This document shows, one piece after another, positions 1-11,515 of a stretch of DNA of 64,000 nucleotides. Under the pieces are notes generated by a model. The model was not told where the DNA came from. It saw only the letters and a program-made list of their open reading frames with translations, and searched no databases. The stretch's first letter is position 1, and each line of letters opens with the position of its first letter. This DNA comes from Jacaranda mimosifolia. Taxonomy: Eukaryota > Streptophyta > Magnoliopsida > Lamiales > Bignoniaceae. The position numbers were made by a program, and so were the translations under genes. Location of the stretch: the NCBI GenBank assembly GCA_018894105.1, contig CM032125.1:33775032-33839031 (forward strand). The letters are read 5' to 3'.

Positions 1-656
1 CATATAACAAGCCGTCATTGAACGTGATTTTTGCACGATTTTTGTATGCAAAAAATAATTTTTAGGTCATTTAAATGAACGGATGTAATAATTTGAATTG
101 TAGGGTAAAATTAAGAATGTATTAAGCATTTCACACAATAAAGAAGATAATGAATGATAGAGTTTAGATAATATGAGTTTATGGGTTTATGAATTTTGCA
201 AAAAGTATAATTATAACCTTATTAAGTCATCATTTTTAAACGATGATTTAGAGGTTAAATTTGAAATACTATTAAAACATTGGTATCGGAACTTTTTTAT
301 AGTTAACTTTTGTTTTATTTTTCAAATTGCATTGACCAATTTAATTGTTAAAAATAATAGAATGACAAACTATGTAAAAAAGTAAAAAATAATTTTCATT
401 TCATAAAGGTTCGTTTGGTTTGAATAATATGATTATAAGTGATATATAAGTAAATGAATACATTTTAAGCCTATTAGGATATAATATTTTAATTGTATAT
501 TTGATTGGTAAAAATAATATATAAATAAATTAAAATATAATATATAAATTTACTATTATATCTTTTACTTTCTAATAAGTTTTTCACAATTTCCTCATTC
601 TTCCCCATTTTTAGGAACAAGGATTAATTGTGAATAATATATATACATATATATAT
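1..656. other. AT-rich intergenic DNA, no gene seen
   Basis: The stretch is strongly AT-rich with frequent stops in all frames. The only open frame, 70 codons at 173-385, looks like chance composition and resembles no family I know. The first 50 bases resemble part of the repeat at 889-1510 (a similar 'tttgcacgat' core and the 'acaagccg' string), so the window may open inside another copy of it. Confidence 0.5.
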
Positions 657-862
657 AAGGCCCTATTTGATCTTCCGAATTCTAATCACACCAAATCAAG
701 CATTCCCCCTCTCCTCTTGATCCATTTTCCAAAAGCAATAATAAATAATGTTAGGTTTTAAGATTTATCATGTAATTTTATCAATTGAAACAAATATTAA
801 AAGATGCCTAATTAGGTATGTATTATACGATTCACACCTAATCAAACAAGCAAACAAGGCCT
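657..862. mobile_element. MITE-like element
   Basis: The segment starts with aaggccctatttgat and ends with atcaaacaag...aaggcct. These ends are imperfect inverted repeats of each other, and the roughly 200 bp between them has no coding potential. Small size, AT-richness and inverted ends fit a miniature inverted-repeat element. I could not define the target-site duplication, so the superfamily is open. Confidence 0.4.
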
Positions 863-888
863 AATAGTATTAAGCATAAAAACTTAGA

Positions 889-1510
889 GCTTGTTTGTTT
901 TTGTTTTCTAGACTCACTCTTATTTTCTATTGAAAATGAAAATAGAGATTCATCAACTTCTCCTCTATTTTCATTATCAAAATATTCTTCTAAACAAATT
1001 TCTTCCCAATTTTTAGAAAAATTTCATTCTCAAAATATTCTTTCAGATAAACTCTTACACTCTCTCTCCATTTTCACTTTTCGTTACTTTTCATTTTATT
1101 CTACTCATATTTGCACGATATTTAATACAAAAATACTATTTTTTTAAATATAATTCATTTCAACCCTATATAATCATTACATTTTAAACAAAATATCCAA
1201 ACAATATTTTATGTTTAAAAACACTTTCACAACTAATTTTTAAAACTGTCACTAGAAAATAATCCAAACAGCCTATTAAATTCTCTCTCCATTTTTCATT
1301 TTTTCTATTCACATTTTTTGCATGATTTTTAATTAAAAAATATTGCATTTATCAAATATAACTCATTTTCAACCCTACATAATCATTAAATTTTAAACAA
1401 AATATCCAAATAATATTTTATTTTCAAAAAACCTTTTATAACTAACTTTTTACTATTTTTTTCCACCAAAAAGACAAAATTATTTTCAAAAAACAAATTC
1501 AAACGGCTTG
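889..1510. repeat. Imperfect two-unit tandem repeat, MITE-like
   Basis: Two diverged units start with tctctctcca at 1061 and 1282, a spacing of 221 bp. They share the order TTGCA(C/T)GAT, 'caaccctaNataatcatta', 'aaacaaaatatccaaa' and a terminal 'caaac(a/g)gc' string. The left edge (gcttgtttgttttt) is partly complementary to the right edge (caaacggcttgtt), which suggests a MITE that duplicated in tandem. Nothing is coding. Confidence 0.45.
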
Positions 1511-2144
1511 TTAATTGATGTGACATTAATAATCAAAAAATTTACGAGAAAAAGATATATAGAATTGTTTTTAATTCTCTCAATATAAAATCATATAATT
1601 ACATGCTCATACTACCCTTTTTTTTTTTTTTTAATCTGGTGTTTTGGAGGTAGCAAACCATTGGCAATTTTGTTTGTACCAAGAAAGGAATTTAAAAACA
1701 TTCTCTCCAATATATCACCCACCCACCCACCCGGACACAAAAACTTGTGGATCCCAATTAAAATCGAGTGCGACGTTTCGATGGGAACAATGAATTTAAG
1801 GAGACATATTCAGATTCAACAAATAGTATAGTTAAGAGTTCTTTTGAACTAAATTGATTAATATTCCTTTCCTAAAGGGATTATTGGCATTTTGTACCAT
1901 TAAATTATAATTTACCGACACTTTGTGTTCTAAAATTATAAAATTGATAGATTACATTTTTAAATTAATGTTTCCTTGACAAATAGCACCCCATCCACCT
2001 TTTCAGCAAAATTTATAAATTTCTCCAACAAAACAAAGATAAAATAGTCCATTTTCCTATTCAGAAAACTTTTGATATGTAAAATCAGTAACCAACACTT
2101 ATAACTCTAGTCAATCAAGACACTTACTATGGATCTAAAGTTCA
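1511..2144. other. Intergenic, no gene seen
   Basis: AT-rich sequence with a poly-T run near 1619-1633 and a short ccca microsatellite near 1718-1731. No open frame, RNA gene or mobile-element terminus was recognised. Confidence 0.45.
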
Positions 2145-2800
2145 CAATCACAATTGTGATAATGCAAAAATAATCTCACATGCAATTGGCAATCCCTTGT
2201 ATTAGGCTAACCAAAAATGTGCTTAACTTAGCAAATTGGGAAATTAAATCAAGAAAACGTAAATTCTATAAAATTTGGATTGAAAAGTTATCCAATTATT
2301 TATACATCCGAAGCAGCTAGTACTGCCATGTTTGGTGATTTACTAAATATTACAACAGCTAAATTTTTAAGGCTTGCAAAATAGTCTAACTTTATTCATT
2401 ATTATATATATGAGTTGATAGATTTTATTATTCTCATTTTGCCTTTCTAAATAAAATACTGAAGGAAGATTTTGTGATGCCCTAACTACCAAGTACGTAT
2501 CAACAACACAAGCATGATCTCATTCAAAAGGTTCAAGTGACCTACTCGACTGGTTCGAATCTGACTGCTACTTTCACTCTTTCTGAACAGTAGTTCAAAA
2601 GAGTTGTACAATAGTATCTTAAGAAGGCAGCACACCAGGCCGTATCACTCTTCTCACTCAAACTCCAGACAGTTATATGGCTTAAGGAAGATGCACAAAA
2701 CTTGCACCACAATTGCAGAATTTCCTACGGCAGAATACCTTAAACTAACAACTGTTCTTTCATTGACCACACTTGGATCAGAAATTGTAATTCTATATGT
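2145..2800. repeat. Segmental duplication, copy 1 (partner at 54.66-55.49 kb)
   Basis: About 650 bp aligns in direct orientation with 54660-55490. Both copies carry the same long blocks, for example 'gcaattggcaatcccttgta', 'ccatgtttggtgatttacta', 'ccaagtacgtatcaacaaca' and 'tcttaagaaggcagcacacc'. Differences are scattered substitutions and small indels. Copy 2 has an extra LINE-like piece where copy 1 has a short unrelated stretch (about 2360-2400). The 87-codon frame in copy 1 and the 78-codon frame in copy 2 (55285-55521) differ by indels, so coding is doubtful. I do not recognise the source. Confidence 0.75.
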
Positions 2801-2847
2801 TCCGATTTTGGACTTTAATATATATATATATATATATATAATAATTG

Positions 2848-3263
2848 TGTGCAGTTTACTATCATAAAAAAGTTTGGCCTAAGTTAAAGTGATCTGATTA
2901 TTAGGTGGGCCCAAGTTATCTTACAAAATATTGGCTTATATGTGTAGTTACTCATAATTGTAATTTCTAATTTTATGATGGGTCAAACTAGAAATAAAGA
3001 AAAGATATACAATTATATTAAGATTATGATCTCCGAATTATGCATATAATACTTTTATATCCCATTATTAGAAAAGAGAGAGCAACTTCTCCCAAACTTT
3101 ATACACATTAATTTGGAAGATTAATAACCGCAAGGCTATAGGATTTCGTTAGTATTCACAGATTTAGGTATGCTTCCACATCCTGATTGATTTTTTTGGT
3201 GATTTAACATGATGATCTAGGGTTTTATGTGATGGGTTTCACATATTTGATTTAGTTCCGACA
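2848..3263 (+). repeat. Probable 5' LTR of a decayed Ty1/copia element
   Basis: The right edge is placed by the primer-binding site that follows two bases later: sequence ending ccgaca, then ct, then TGGTATCGGAGTC. The left edge is not resolved; 2848 is only the first TG after the preceding AT microsatellite. No matching 3' LTR was found downstream, so the element is incomplete. The body is non-coding and AT-rich. Confidence 0.4.
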
Positions 3264-3265
3264 CT

Positions 3266-3278
3266 TGGTATCGGAGTC
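3266..3278 (+). other. Primer-binding site of the copia element
   Basis: TGGTATCGGAGTC differs at two positions from the PBS TGGTATCAGAGCC, complementary to the initiator methionine tRNA and standard for plant copia elements. It sits two bases after a CA-ending LTR edge and about 1 kb before gag-like sequence, as expected. Confidence 0.6.
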
Positions 3279-4299
3279 ACTCATGTTGAATCATTGAGAA
3301 ATCTATGGTTTTAGGTTATATCTGTTTAAATTTATAAAGTTTTATTTAATTTAATTCTAACAGTAATGAGTTGTTGGGGTGATGAACAGACAAAATGAAA
3401 TTAATTTCAGAATATATGGTTGACAGTGTATTGTCATATGAAATTAGAATTGGACAGACAAAACGAAAAGGAGGATTGTTTTATTAGGTCTCACATGGTG
3501 CATGGTTAAACAAGGCGGATCATTGAATTTTAGTGTTATGTTTGATAAAAGGGCATCTACTATATTGTAACTAGGTTAAGTTGGCACTCACGTCCTGCCG
3601 TGCAAAATTCATACGCTAATTCACGGTCTGCCATGCCAGTTGAAGTTGTTAGAATTGCTGTATGTTGAATTAATATGCTGCCATGGTCTCCTTTAAACAA
3701 TTGTTTAATGAATAAAGGTTTATGTCAAGACTTGTCGAATTTCTTATCTTTCTTGTCGCAATCAATTTACATGAGTACGTATATTTTTGTTTTGAGAATA
3801 TATAAATATGTATATATATATATATATATATTTGTTTTGTTTTGATAAATGTTTTGGGGAATTTTAATTCAAATATTGGCACGTTTATATATTTTTGATA
3901 TAAACTAATTGAAGCAATATGTCACCAAAGTGACTCTCTTGTGGAAGTTGATTTATGTTGAAATATAAATAGTTATGTGCATATATCTTATGTAAATATT
4001 GATCAGCTCAAATGAAGATTTATATTTAATAGAATTACATGCACACTTGCAGTAATAAAAACGTGATAATTTTTTTATTTTTTACATGTCAGTAATAAAT
4101 TGGCCCAAAGGAATATTTATTGTTTGACATGTTATTTTATTATTAGAGTTTGATTCCTACACAAGATATCACTTACAAGTTAATACTTTGTCCTAATGGA
4201 GTGTTCGCTATCTTGAGATGGAATTTACCTTTATTTGAACTTATTATTTTATTTTGATTTTCTGCTTTGGTGCTTATGTAAGTTTGTTTGTTTGGTTTG

Positions 4300-5130
4300 T
4301 TTGTTTTCTATTCAATTTCAGCTTCTGTTGCTAATATCACTGCTAGCATCAATTCTATTCCTATGCTAAATGGCATAAATTTTAAGACGTGGCAAGAAAG
4401 TATCTTAATTACTTTAGGAGTCATGGACCTAGACTTTGCATTAATGGTTGCTAAACTCGTTGATCTCACTGATATGAGTACCTAGGATGAAAAGAAGGAG
4501 ATGGAAAAGTGGGAAAAATCTAACACATTTAAGTCTCATGGTCATCAAGCGTGCCATTCCAAAAGCTTTTAGGGGTACTATGTCTGATAATGTGGACACA
4601 GCTAAGGCTTTCCTTGAGGACCTTGAGAAGAGGTTTGCTAAGAATGAAAAGGCTGAAACTAGTACAATCTTAGCAAAGCTCATTTCAATGAATTACATGA
4701 GTAAAGGAAATATAAGAGGTACATTATGGAAATGTCTCATCTTGCTTCAAAATTAAAGGCACTCAAGTTGGATTTGTTTGAAAACTTGTTAGTGCATTTG
4801 GTTTTCATATCCCTTCTAGCACAGTTTAGTCAGTTCAAGGTGAGCTATAACTGCCAAAAGGACTCATGGTCCCTTAATGAGTTCATCTCACACTGTGTTC
4901 AGGACGAGGAGAGATTGAAGCAAGAAAAGACAGATAATGCTCACTTGGCTTCCACCTCAAAGGACAAGAAGAAAGATAATAAGATAAAGAAAAATAAGGA
5001 AGCTGTGGATGCAAAACCACAGAAGAAACAACATAAGGAACCAACTCAAGATGCTTGTTACTTTTATGGAGCTATAGATCATAAGAAGAAGTAGTGTTCC
5101 AAGTATCACGCATGGTGTGCTAAGAAAGGT
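4300..5130 (+). pseudogene. Copia gag, broken
   Basis: Several frames together give a recognisable copia gag of the UBN2 type. An N-terminal part with NGINFKTWQESILITLG lies at 4300-4485 and ends at a TAG. A middle part with KAFLEDLEKRF lies at 4487-4700. A C-terminal part with KVSYNCQKDSWSLNEFISHC and a lysine-rich tail lies at 4726-5094. A frameshift separates the middle and C-terminal parts near 4710. The zinc knuckle is damaged: its second cysteine is tyrosine (CYFYGAIDH) and a TAG stands just before the last cysteine. In intact elements Gag forms the cytoplasmic particle; this copy cannot. Confidence 0.8.
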
Positions 5131-5410
5131 TTGCTTTTCAACTTTGTTTGTTCTGAGGTTAATTTGACTTTGGTACCTAGACACACATGGTGGATAGATT
5201 CTGGTGCAACAACTCGCATCAGTGTGTCTATGCAGGGTTGTTGGCATTGCCGAAAGCTTAATGATGGTGAAAGATACATCTATGTGGCGACAGTAAAACA
5301 GTGGAGGTTGAAGCAATTTGACCATTTAGATTATTATTAAGAACTAGTTTTTATTTGGATTTGACCGAGACTTTCGTTGCACCATCTTTTAGATGGAATT
5401 TGATTTCAAT
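5131..5410 (+). pseudogene. Copia aspartic protease fragment
   Basis: After gag, the frame keeps the linker WWIDSGATTRIS, in which DSG is the active-site triad of copia proteases, followed by SMQGCW as in related elements. The protease would normally cut the Gag-Pol polyprotein. The frame stops at 5338-5340; weak homology continues in other frames to about 5410, where CACTA-type sequence begins. It is truncated and not functional. Confidence 0.75.
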
Positions 5411-5420
5411 TTTAGCATGG

Positions 5421-5790
5421 CACTACAAAAAATTGCATTTTAGACAACAAAAAAATTTGTAACAAAGGTTTAATTTGTTGCAAGAACATGTTTATTGTAA
5501 CAAACTATAAATGTTGTTACCAAACATTTACTTTTTGTGACGATAATGAAATGCTCGTTACAATAAGTAATATTTTGTTACAAAAAGTTAACTTTCTGGT
5601 GACAGATAGAAATTATCCTTACAAAAAGTAAAGTTTTGTTATGAAAAAATTATTTTTATGTGACAAAGCAAAATATTCGTTGCAAATAATGTTGTATCAT
5701 CATGAAAAAAATTTCATTTAGTGACAAATATTAAATTTGTAACAAAAAAGTTTATCATTGTAAAAAATCATTACTGTTTAATTAAAATTA
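5421..5790 (+). mobile_element. CACTA (En/Spm-like) element end
   Basis: The stretch starts with CACTACAAAAAA, the typical terminus of plant CACTA transposons. About 350 bp follows in which short motifs recur in both orientations, such as gtgacgataa, cgttacaa, ttgttacaaaaag, gtgacaaa and ttgtaacaaa. Such arrays are the subterminal transposase-binding region of CACTA elements. The sequence breaks the copia protease, so it inserted into that element. No matching inverted right end was found, so the element is truncated or its right end has decayed. Confidence 0.6.
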
Positions 5791-6192
5791 AGAAAGGATA
5801 CTTGGATTGGATAATTTGAGTCTAACTCAATATAATAGATATTAGTTAACTTGGGATGATTATATAAATTATTATAAAAAAGAAAGGGTTTTGTGTCCAA
5901 CTTGAATGTTATTTTTAAATTTTCAACTAAAATAGATAATTCAATCCAAAGAGTAAAATGAAAAATTTAATCCATGAAAATAGTTTGGCTACCAATATTA
6001 TTAATATCCTAAATTTATCCTTTGAATTCTTTTTCAAAAATATTTTAATAATAAGGCTGAGATGATACTTTTTATGAAATCTACTAACCACCAAACACTT
6101 ATAAGAATTGTATCATTCCCACAACTCTTACAAACACTCAGAAAAACTATACTTCTATCCCAAACCATATATCCATCCTCCATTAAAGTATT

Positions 6193-7690
6193 CACTACAA
6201 CAAAATATATATATATATATATATCATGACACTTTATTTGGAATATTTTTTTAGAAATGTCTTAAAAAAGAGATATTAGTATAGTTATTAAATTATATCT
6301 CAATATTTAAATTTATTGAGACACTTAAATTTTAATATATATTTCTAAATTAATTTGATTTAAAGATTTGACCTCCCATTTTTCCTTCTCACTCCCGCGT
6401 ATCCTCCCCCGCCCTTCACCCAAAACATTGACTTCTTTTTGCCCCCACTTTTTTTCTGCTCGCGTGTATTCATTCTCTCCAAAGAAAAACACTTTTCTGC
6501 AATAGAAATCCTCACACTCTGTTCTGCATTCTTCAATCCAAATCGAAATTGCTCTTTCTTAGGAAGTTGGTAATGGGTACGTGATTTTTCAAGGTATGAA
6601 ACCTCTCTTTCCCTCCCTCCATCTCTATCTCTATCTCCATCTCCATGTTCTCTCAATTTTAATATTCTTAATCTCTTAGAATTAGGGTTTGATAAAAAAT
6701 TTGCGAAATCAAAATTTGTTCATCTGTTTTATTTCTATTGTTATTTTTCTTTCTTCTTCCTAAAAAATCTGAGAAGTAAAATTTAGTATTTAGTAATAAA
6801 ACCCCTAGAAAATCTGGTTCGTCTGTATTAGAAACTAGAATTAGTTTTAGATATTGCGTTTTTGATATTGTTAGAACCTGTTAATTTTATTACTTGTCAT
6901 TTTTTTTCTTTCTCCCTCAAATATGATTTTGCCCTCCAAATGTAAATATGCCTCATATCTCATGCTTATTTTTTTCTTAATAGCAACTTACTCCCCAAAA
7001 TGGCATTTTCCTATAATATTTTCAATATCTGGTTAAGAATGCTCTTAACTTGCTTTCTAATGTTAATGTAGAGGACAGGCATGTAGATTCTAATAACTTC
7101 AATTTACTCAGTAGTTGAAGCCACGCCATAATCACTTTGGTATTACAACTCTTATTGTTCTTAAGTTTTGTGTTCTATTGCAACGAATGATATTCAAACC
7201 ATCATTTTAGTTTTATTTTTTACTTCTGAAAAATGTGTCGTATCTTGAGGATGAGTTGGCAGCACATTTGTATCACCTGGAATTAGCTGGATGTAATTAG
7301 ATTCTGTATCAAACAATGAAGAACTAAAATGAAGGAATTGGTTGCTTAGATGGAGGTTAATGGAATGATCATTGTGTTAAACTACTGAAAAATCATTACT
7401 TCTCTTGTGTTCTATGGTTGTATTTAGAGCCAATAGGCTTTGCCTTATAGAGGCTCCCAAATTGATGCCAAGAAGTGTATTTATTATGGTTTTGAATAGT
7501 TTCTGATGTACTACTCTTTTTGTTTCTTCATTTTGAGGTGCAGAAATGGCAAGAGGCAGTGGTAATAAAAGTTTGACTCACTACTTATTTAGTGCTCATG
7601 ATATAAATGAACCAATTGGGTTTGGATTTTTTCCCAAGAAGACAATGTATTGGTCATTGGATCTATTCTAGTTTCTCAGAATTGTGCTTA
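6193..7690 (+). mobile_element. Second CACTA-type terminus with leader-like sequence
   Basis: A second terminus, CACTACAACAAAA, begins at 6193, followed by an AT microsatellite and tgacact/gacact/aatgtct motifs. From about 6370 the composition changes to CT-rich, leader-like DNA (many tctctctc and ccctcc runs to about 6650) and then intron-like AT-rich DNA. A 3' splice-like site at 7541-7543 (gaggtgcag) precedes ATG at 7546, which opens a frame of about 40 codons. This could be a transposon leader and first exons, or captured host promoter DNA. I recognise no protein in it and see no right terminus. Confidence 0.35.
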
Positions 7691-7819
7691 GCGGTATTGT
7701 ATTAAGAACTAACTCACAATACTGAAAAATTAACTTGTCTTGAAAGGTTATGTTATTTTTTCCCCCTATACTATAGGGTAGATATTAAATACCCAATATA
7801 TTAAGAAAATCTGCAAGCA

Positions 7820-8742
7820 CGCCCTCAAAGTCATCAGTCGTTGGTAAAATAAAATTGGATATTTTACATTTTGGTTCTTTTGTCGGAAAGATTATTTGTC
7901 CGATGGATTATTCAAAGTACGAGTTGAAAATGTTGGTTTGAATATGAATAAAATTGAGCATTATGAATTCTCTTATGTGAATACTGTTGAATGTTCCACT
8001 GTTTGACATAGTTGTTTAAGTCATTTAAATTTTGATGTTATTCAATGGCTGATGGACCTAAATTTAATCCCCAAGCAGGATGTTAACCAAGACCACAAGT
8101 GTCAAGTATATGTTGAAACCAAAAAAATGAGAAAGATGTACCATTCGATTGAAAGGCATTCTCAATTACTTGATTTGCTTCACATTGATATCTATGAGTT
8201 CAATGGATCCTAAGGATCATAAAAGATACTGTATCACTTTTATAGATGATTGTAGTGGATATTGTTATGTTTACCTATTGAAACATAAAGACAAGGCGCC
8301 AGAAAAGTTTATCACTTTCACAAATGAAGCTAAAACTCAAACCGATAAGAAACTTAAACAATTAAGTTCAGATAGAGGTGGAGAGTATGACTCTAACCCT
8401 TCAATGAACATTATCGAAACTTTGATATTATTCGTGAAGAGACTCCTCTTTACTCTACCTCATCTAATGGGATGGCAAAGTGAAAGAAAAGAACATTTAA
8501 AGATATGATCAACTGTCTAATTTTGAATTATGGATTGCACGTCGAGAGAGACTCCGAATATGGCTTGTCACATTATGAACATAGTCCCTCTACTACCAAT
8601 ACTAATGATATGTGGAAAGGATGACAAATGTGGGTGTTACTCCAAAAGTCTTGATTCAATATCCGCTTGCTTTCAAGAGCTAGATGAACCTAGATGGAGA
8701 AAGAGAGCTAGAGTTGGATTGGATTTTCTCAAGGTTCTGTAG
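7820..8742 (+). pseudogene. Copia integrase fragment
   Basis: The copia homology resumes here. Around 8008-8100 a pre-integrase zinc-binding region (LSHLNFDVIQ) is legible once one stop is ignored. The integrase core follows at 8149-8508, with FIDDCSGYCYVYLLKHK carrying the first catalytic Asp and SSDRGGEY the second. The catalytic Glu region and all of reverse transcriptase are gone. A last piece at 8670-8720 (ELDEPRWRKRARV) matches the usual linker between integrase and RT. Multiple stops and a large deletion make it a pseudogene. Confidence 0.8.
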
Positions 8743-9752
8743 GTTATTTTTTAATCAAATTGCTTGAATGTTATTTTCATGCTTAACAGCAATGTTGATC
8801 TTGTTGATTGGATGTTGAAGCTCCTCATTTTGAATGTTTGAGCTCTTTGGTCTAAACAGAGGAAATTCAAATTCGAATTCTCCCAAGATGTGCTAACGAT
8901 ATAGCTTACAACTTGACAATGTGGGCAAGATCCTTTGATCAGAATGTTGTTTTTAGTTTGAATAAACTCACTGCTTCCATTTTTTTTGTATGTTTGTTTA
9001 TATTTTAGGGAATATATTTTTTGTTTTTACTGTAGCAGTCCAATCAATACTTTTTTGTTGGATTTTACGGATGAAAATAAAATTAAGTGATTTTTTTAGT
9101 GTTTGAGTAATAATAAAATATATATATATATATAATATGTATATATTGAAGAATGTGTATTTTGGAGGAAAAATGAAAATATGTTTGGTTATATTTTCTC
9201 AAAACAATATTGTTCCAGGAAAATATAACCAAACAAAGCCTATATTTTCCGAATAAAATTCATTTCTCTGAACAATATTTTATTTTTAAAAATATATTTA
9301 TAACTAATTTTTCACTATTCTTTTTCAACATAAAATGAAAATGCGTCCAGAAAATAAAATCAAATAGCCCTTTGTGTTTTGTCCTTTTAGGCTTGTCATT
9401 TAAAATTTGTATGTGCTTTATATTTATATTTAGTCCATAAAGATAACAACGGTGTAATTCCCATTCCATGTGATGCTCAACTTTTGCTATAATTAATCCT
9501 TGGTGAAAATCACCCGACATGTTTAATAAATCATGTCCGTTGACGCTTATTGAGTGAGTTGATTGGTAATACACGGAAGTATCTGTTCAGGGCATTAGGA
9601 TGTACATTGCCTTAGTCTGGATACTGGAAAGTATCATTTTTAATATTCTGTCTTTTTGACAAACCTTACTTGGGAACATTATTTAAGTTAATGGATGATT
9701 TCATCGGATACAGCGAAGCTTCCAGGAAAGGACCTCAACTCTACGATGGACA
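8743..9752. other. Intergenic with a perfect 17-bp hairpin
   Basis: No gene was recognised. The segment 9182-9235 is a perfect inverted repeat: tgtttggttatattttc pairs with gaaaatataaccaaaca across a 20-nt loop. This looks like the tip of a MITE or a small hairpin element. An AT microsatellite lies at about 9117-9135. Open frames here are AT-rich chance frames. Confidence 0.5.
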
Positions 9753-9760
9753 TATATTTA
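9753..9760 (+). promoter_or_regulatory. TATA-like box of the four-TM gene at 9811
   Basis: tatattta lies 51 bp upstream of the ATG at 9811. The copies at 27123 and 45876 have TATA-like strings at nearly the same distance, which supports this promoter and the chosen starts. Confidence 0.4.
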
Positions 9761-9810
9761 ACATCCCCACCTGGCCTTTCAATTTATTAACATTCTATAT
9801 TGGGAAGTAG

Positions 9811-10350
9811 ATGGATTCCACAAGCAGCATTGCCCAATTCTTTCAATCCCTGAAGGATAACATAAAAATAGCGATTGCTCTTCCACTCCAACTCACGCTA
9901 AGATTACTGCTGTTGCTGCAACGCCGTCCAGCATCTCAGGACATAGAGACTGAAGCTCCAATTCCCGATGCTAATCGTCAATCTAATGACAAATTTTCAA
10001 CTGTACTTCTTACTCTATGCTTCTCATCAGCCCTGGAGTCGTTGCTGCTCTTTCTACAATTGCAGATTGAGCACAAAAATCTCCTTAATTTCCCCCTCTC
10101 CTTTCACTTCTTCTCCCTCTCCATCACTTGCGCTTTCGCCACCACTTTCATCGAGAAATTTACCGGCGGCGACGGCCCAGGGACGACTAAATTGGCCAAT
10201 CTGCTCCGGAAAATCGGAATAGCATTTTTTGCCGCGGCATTTTTTCTCGCAGTTATAATCCCTTCTCCGACGTGGCTGAGGATTATAGTATCCACCATTT
10301 TCTTCTTCGCACTGGTTGCTGCCGTTGTTCTCCAAAAATACGGGCAATGA
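9811..10350 (+). CDS. Small four-transmembrane protein, family copy A
   Basis: The 179-aa product is not one I recognise. Residues 1-37 form an N-terminal stretch (MDSTSSIAQFFQSLKDNIK, then Leu-rich). A polar, acidic linker follows at about 38-60. Four hydrophobic segments lie at about 62-83, 94-115, 134-152 and 155-175. The most conserved strings are SALESLLLFLQLQ, FPLSFHFFS, LLRKIGIAFFAA and IIPSPTWLRI. There is no cleavable signal peptide and no catalytic motif. I infer a multi-pass membrane protein in an unknown membrane. The gene has no intron, and the start is supported by the matching N-termini of three paralogues and by a TATA-like box 51 bp upstream. The sequence after the stop (ctagctggccg) matches the copy at 27.1 kb. 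Function unknown. Confidence 0.7.
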   Translation: MDSTSSIAQFFQSLKDNIKIAIALPLQLTLRLLLLLQRRPASQDIETEAPIPDANRQSNDKFSTVLLTLCFSSALESLLLFLQLQIEHKNLLNFPLSFHFFSLSITCAFATTFIEKFTGGDGPGTTKLANLLRKIGIAFFAAAFFLAVIIPSPTWLRIIVSTIFFFALVAAVVLQKYGQ

Positions 10351-11324
10351 TCAGACACAAGCACCTAGCTGGCCGACTCTGTTGCTTCATCGTCTACAGG
10401 CTACAGCACTTTAATTTAAAATAAAAAAATAAAATTAAAAAGAAATAAATATGTATACATACATATATATATATATATAAAGGAACAAAACAAAACACAG
10501 ATATGTATCTGGGGAGAGGTCTTGCTGTTGCTAATATCAAATATGGGGTTTTTGTGCTTCAATTTGTTTGGGTTTTGTTGCCTGCTTTTCTTCCCATGGC
10601 TTTCAATTCAAGATATATTACTACTCCAAAAGAAAGCATGATTAGGGATTGAAAGTGGTCTAATGCTAATCTTCTTTCTTGGGCTACCAACATTTTTGGG
10701 GATTTAGGCTTTCAAGATATATTATTACTCCAAAAAGAAGTAATTAGATTAAGGATTGAAAATGGTGTTATGTATGTGTATATGTAAAAAAAATAATTAT
10801 GGAATGTTAGATTATGATCCCATTATCACATGATGTTGAATAATCTATTTTAGTGGCCTACTTGTCAAATATTACTTTCTTTCGTGAACCAAAGATGCAT
10901 GGGTTCGGCCATGACCAAGAAAAGTCCGAGATGATGACTTATAATGATCGAGACCTTGAGCGTCCTTGGTGAAGGAATATTTTCGACAAAAAAGATATGT
11001 TAAGTTGGGTTTTTACCCTCAAATTCAATAGAGTTTTTTGCTTATGTATATACGCCAACATTTGTTATTCGATATAGGGGAGATTCATTTGTTTCATAAA
11101 TGTATGTGGGAAAAATTACAAAAATAAGATTATCCAAATAATTATTTGGTAAAATAGGACTAAAATTGTTGGAGATGACATTTTAGAACACTAACAATTT
11201 AAATCATGTCATCTCCGAATCTCTTGACATGCGCTTTTGTAGATACATTTAATTGCTTCGCTCAAAAAGAACAAAAAGAAATAAAATTTTACTAAATTTT
11301 GATTCCAAATAACTTTTAGATTCA
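10351..11324. other. Intergenic with an imperfect direct repeat
   Basis: After the 3' end of the gene there is an AT-rich stretch. Two copies of a roughly 58-bp unit ('caagatatattaNtactcca...ggattgaaaNtgg') lie at about 10600-10657 and 10708-10765. No coding sequence was recognised. Confidence 0.45.
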
Positions 11325-11515
11325 TAGGTGCGGAGTACTTTGAATCTTTTATTCTATTTACTATTACATCTCCTCTTTCAACTTTTTATATTTATATTAA
11401 ATGTATTTAATTCTCAATTAATTATTTTTATAAAAAATATTTAATGAATAGATTATATATTCATAAAATAAAATAAAAGTTGAAATAAAAAATAGAATAA
11501 AGAATTTATGCCGGG
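11325..11515. mobile_element. MITE-like element, first of three related copies
   Basis: The ends are inverted repeats: gaatcttttattctattt on the left and aaatagaataaagaattt on the right. The core contains 'ttaattctcaattaattatt' and 'aaaaaatatttaat'. A closely related element is at 23380-23545 and a weaker one at 61880-62100. There is no coding capacity. Confidence 0.5.

Noticed and set aside
2604..2867. 87-codon ORF in the duplicated segment as a conserved gene
   Set aside because: The partner copy at 55285 differs by indels that change the C-terminus, and the frame ends in an AT microsatellite.
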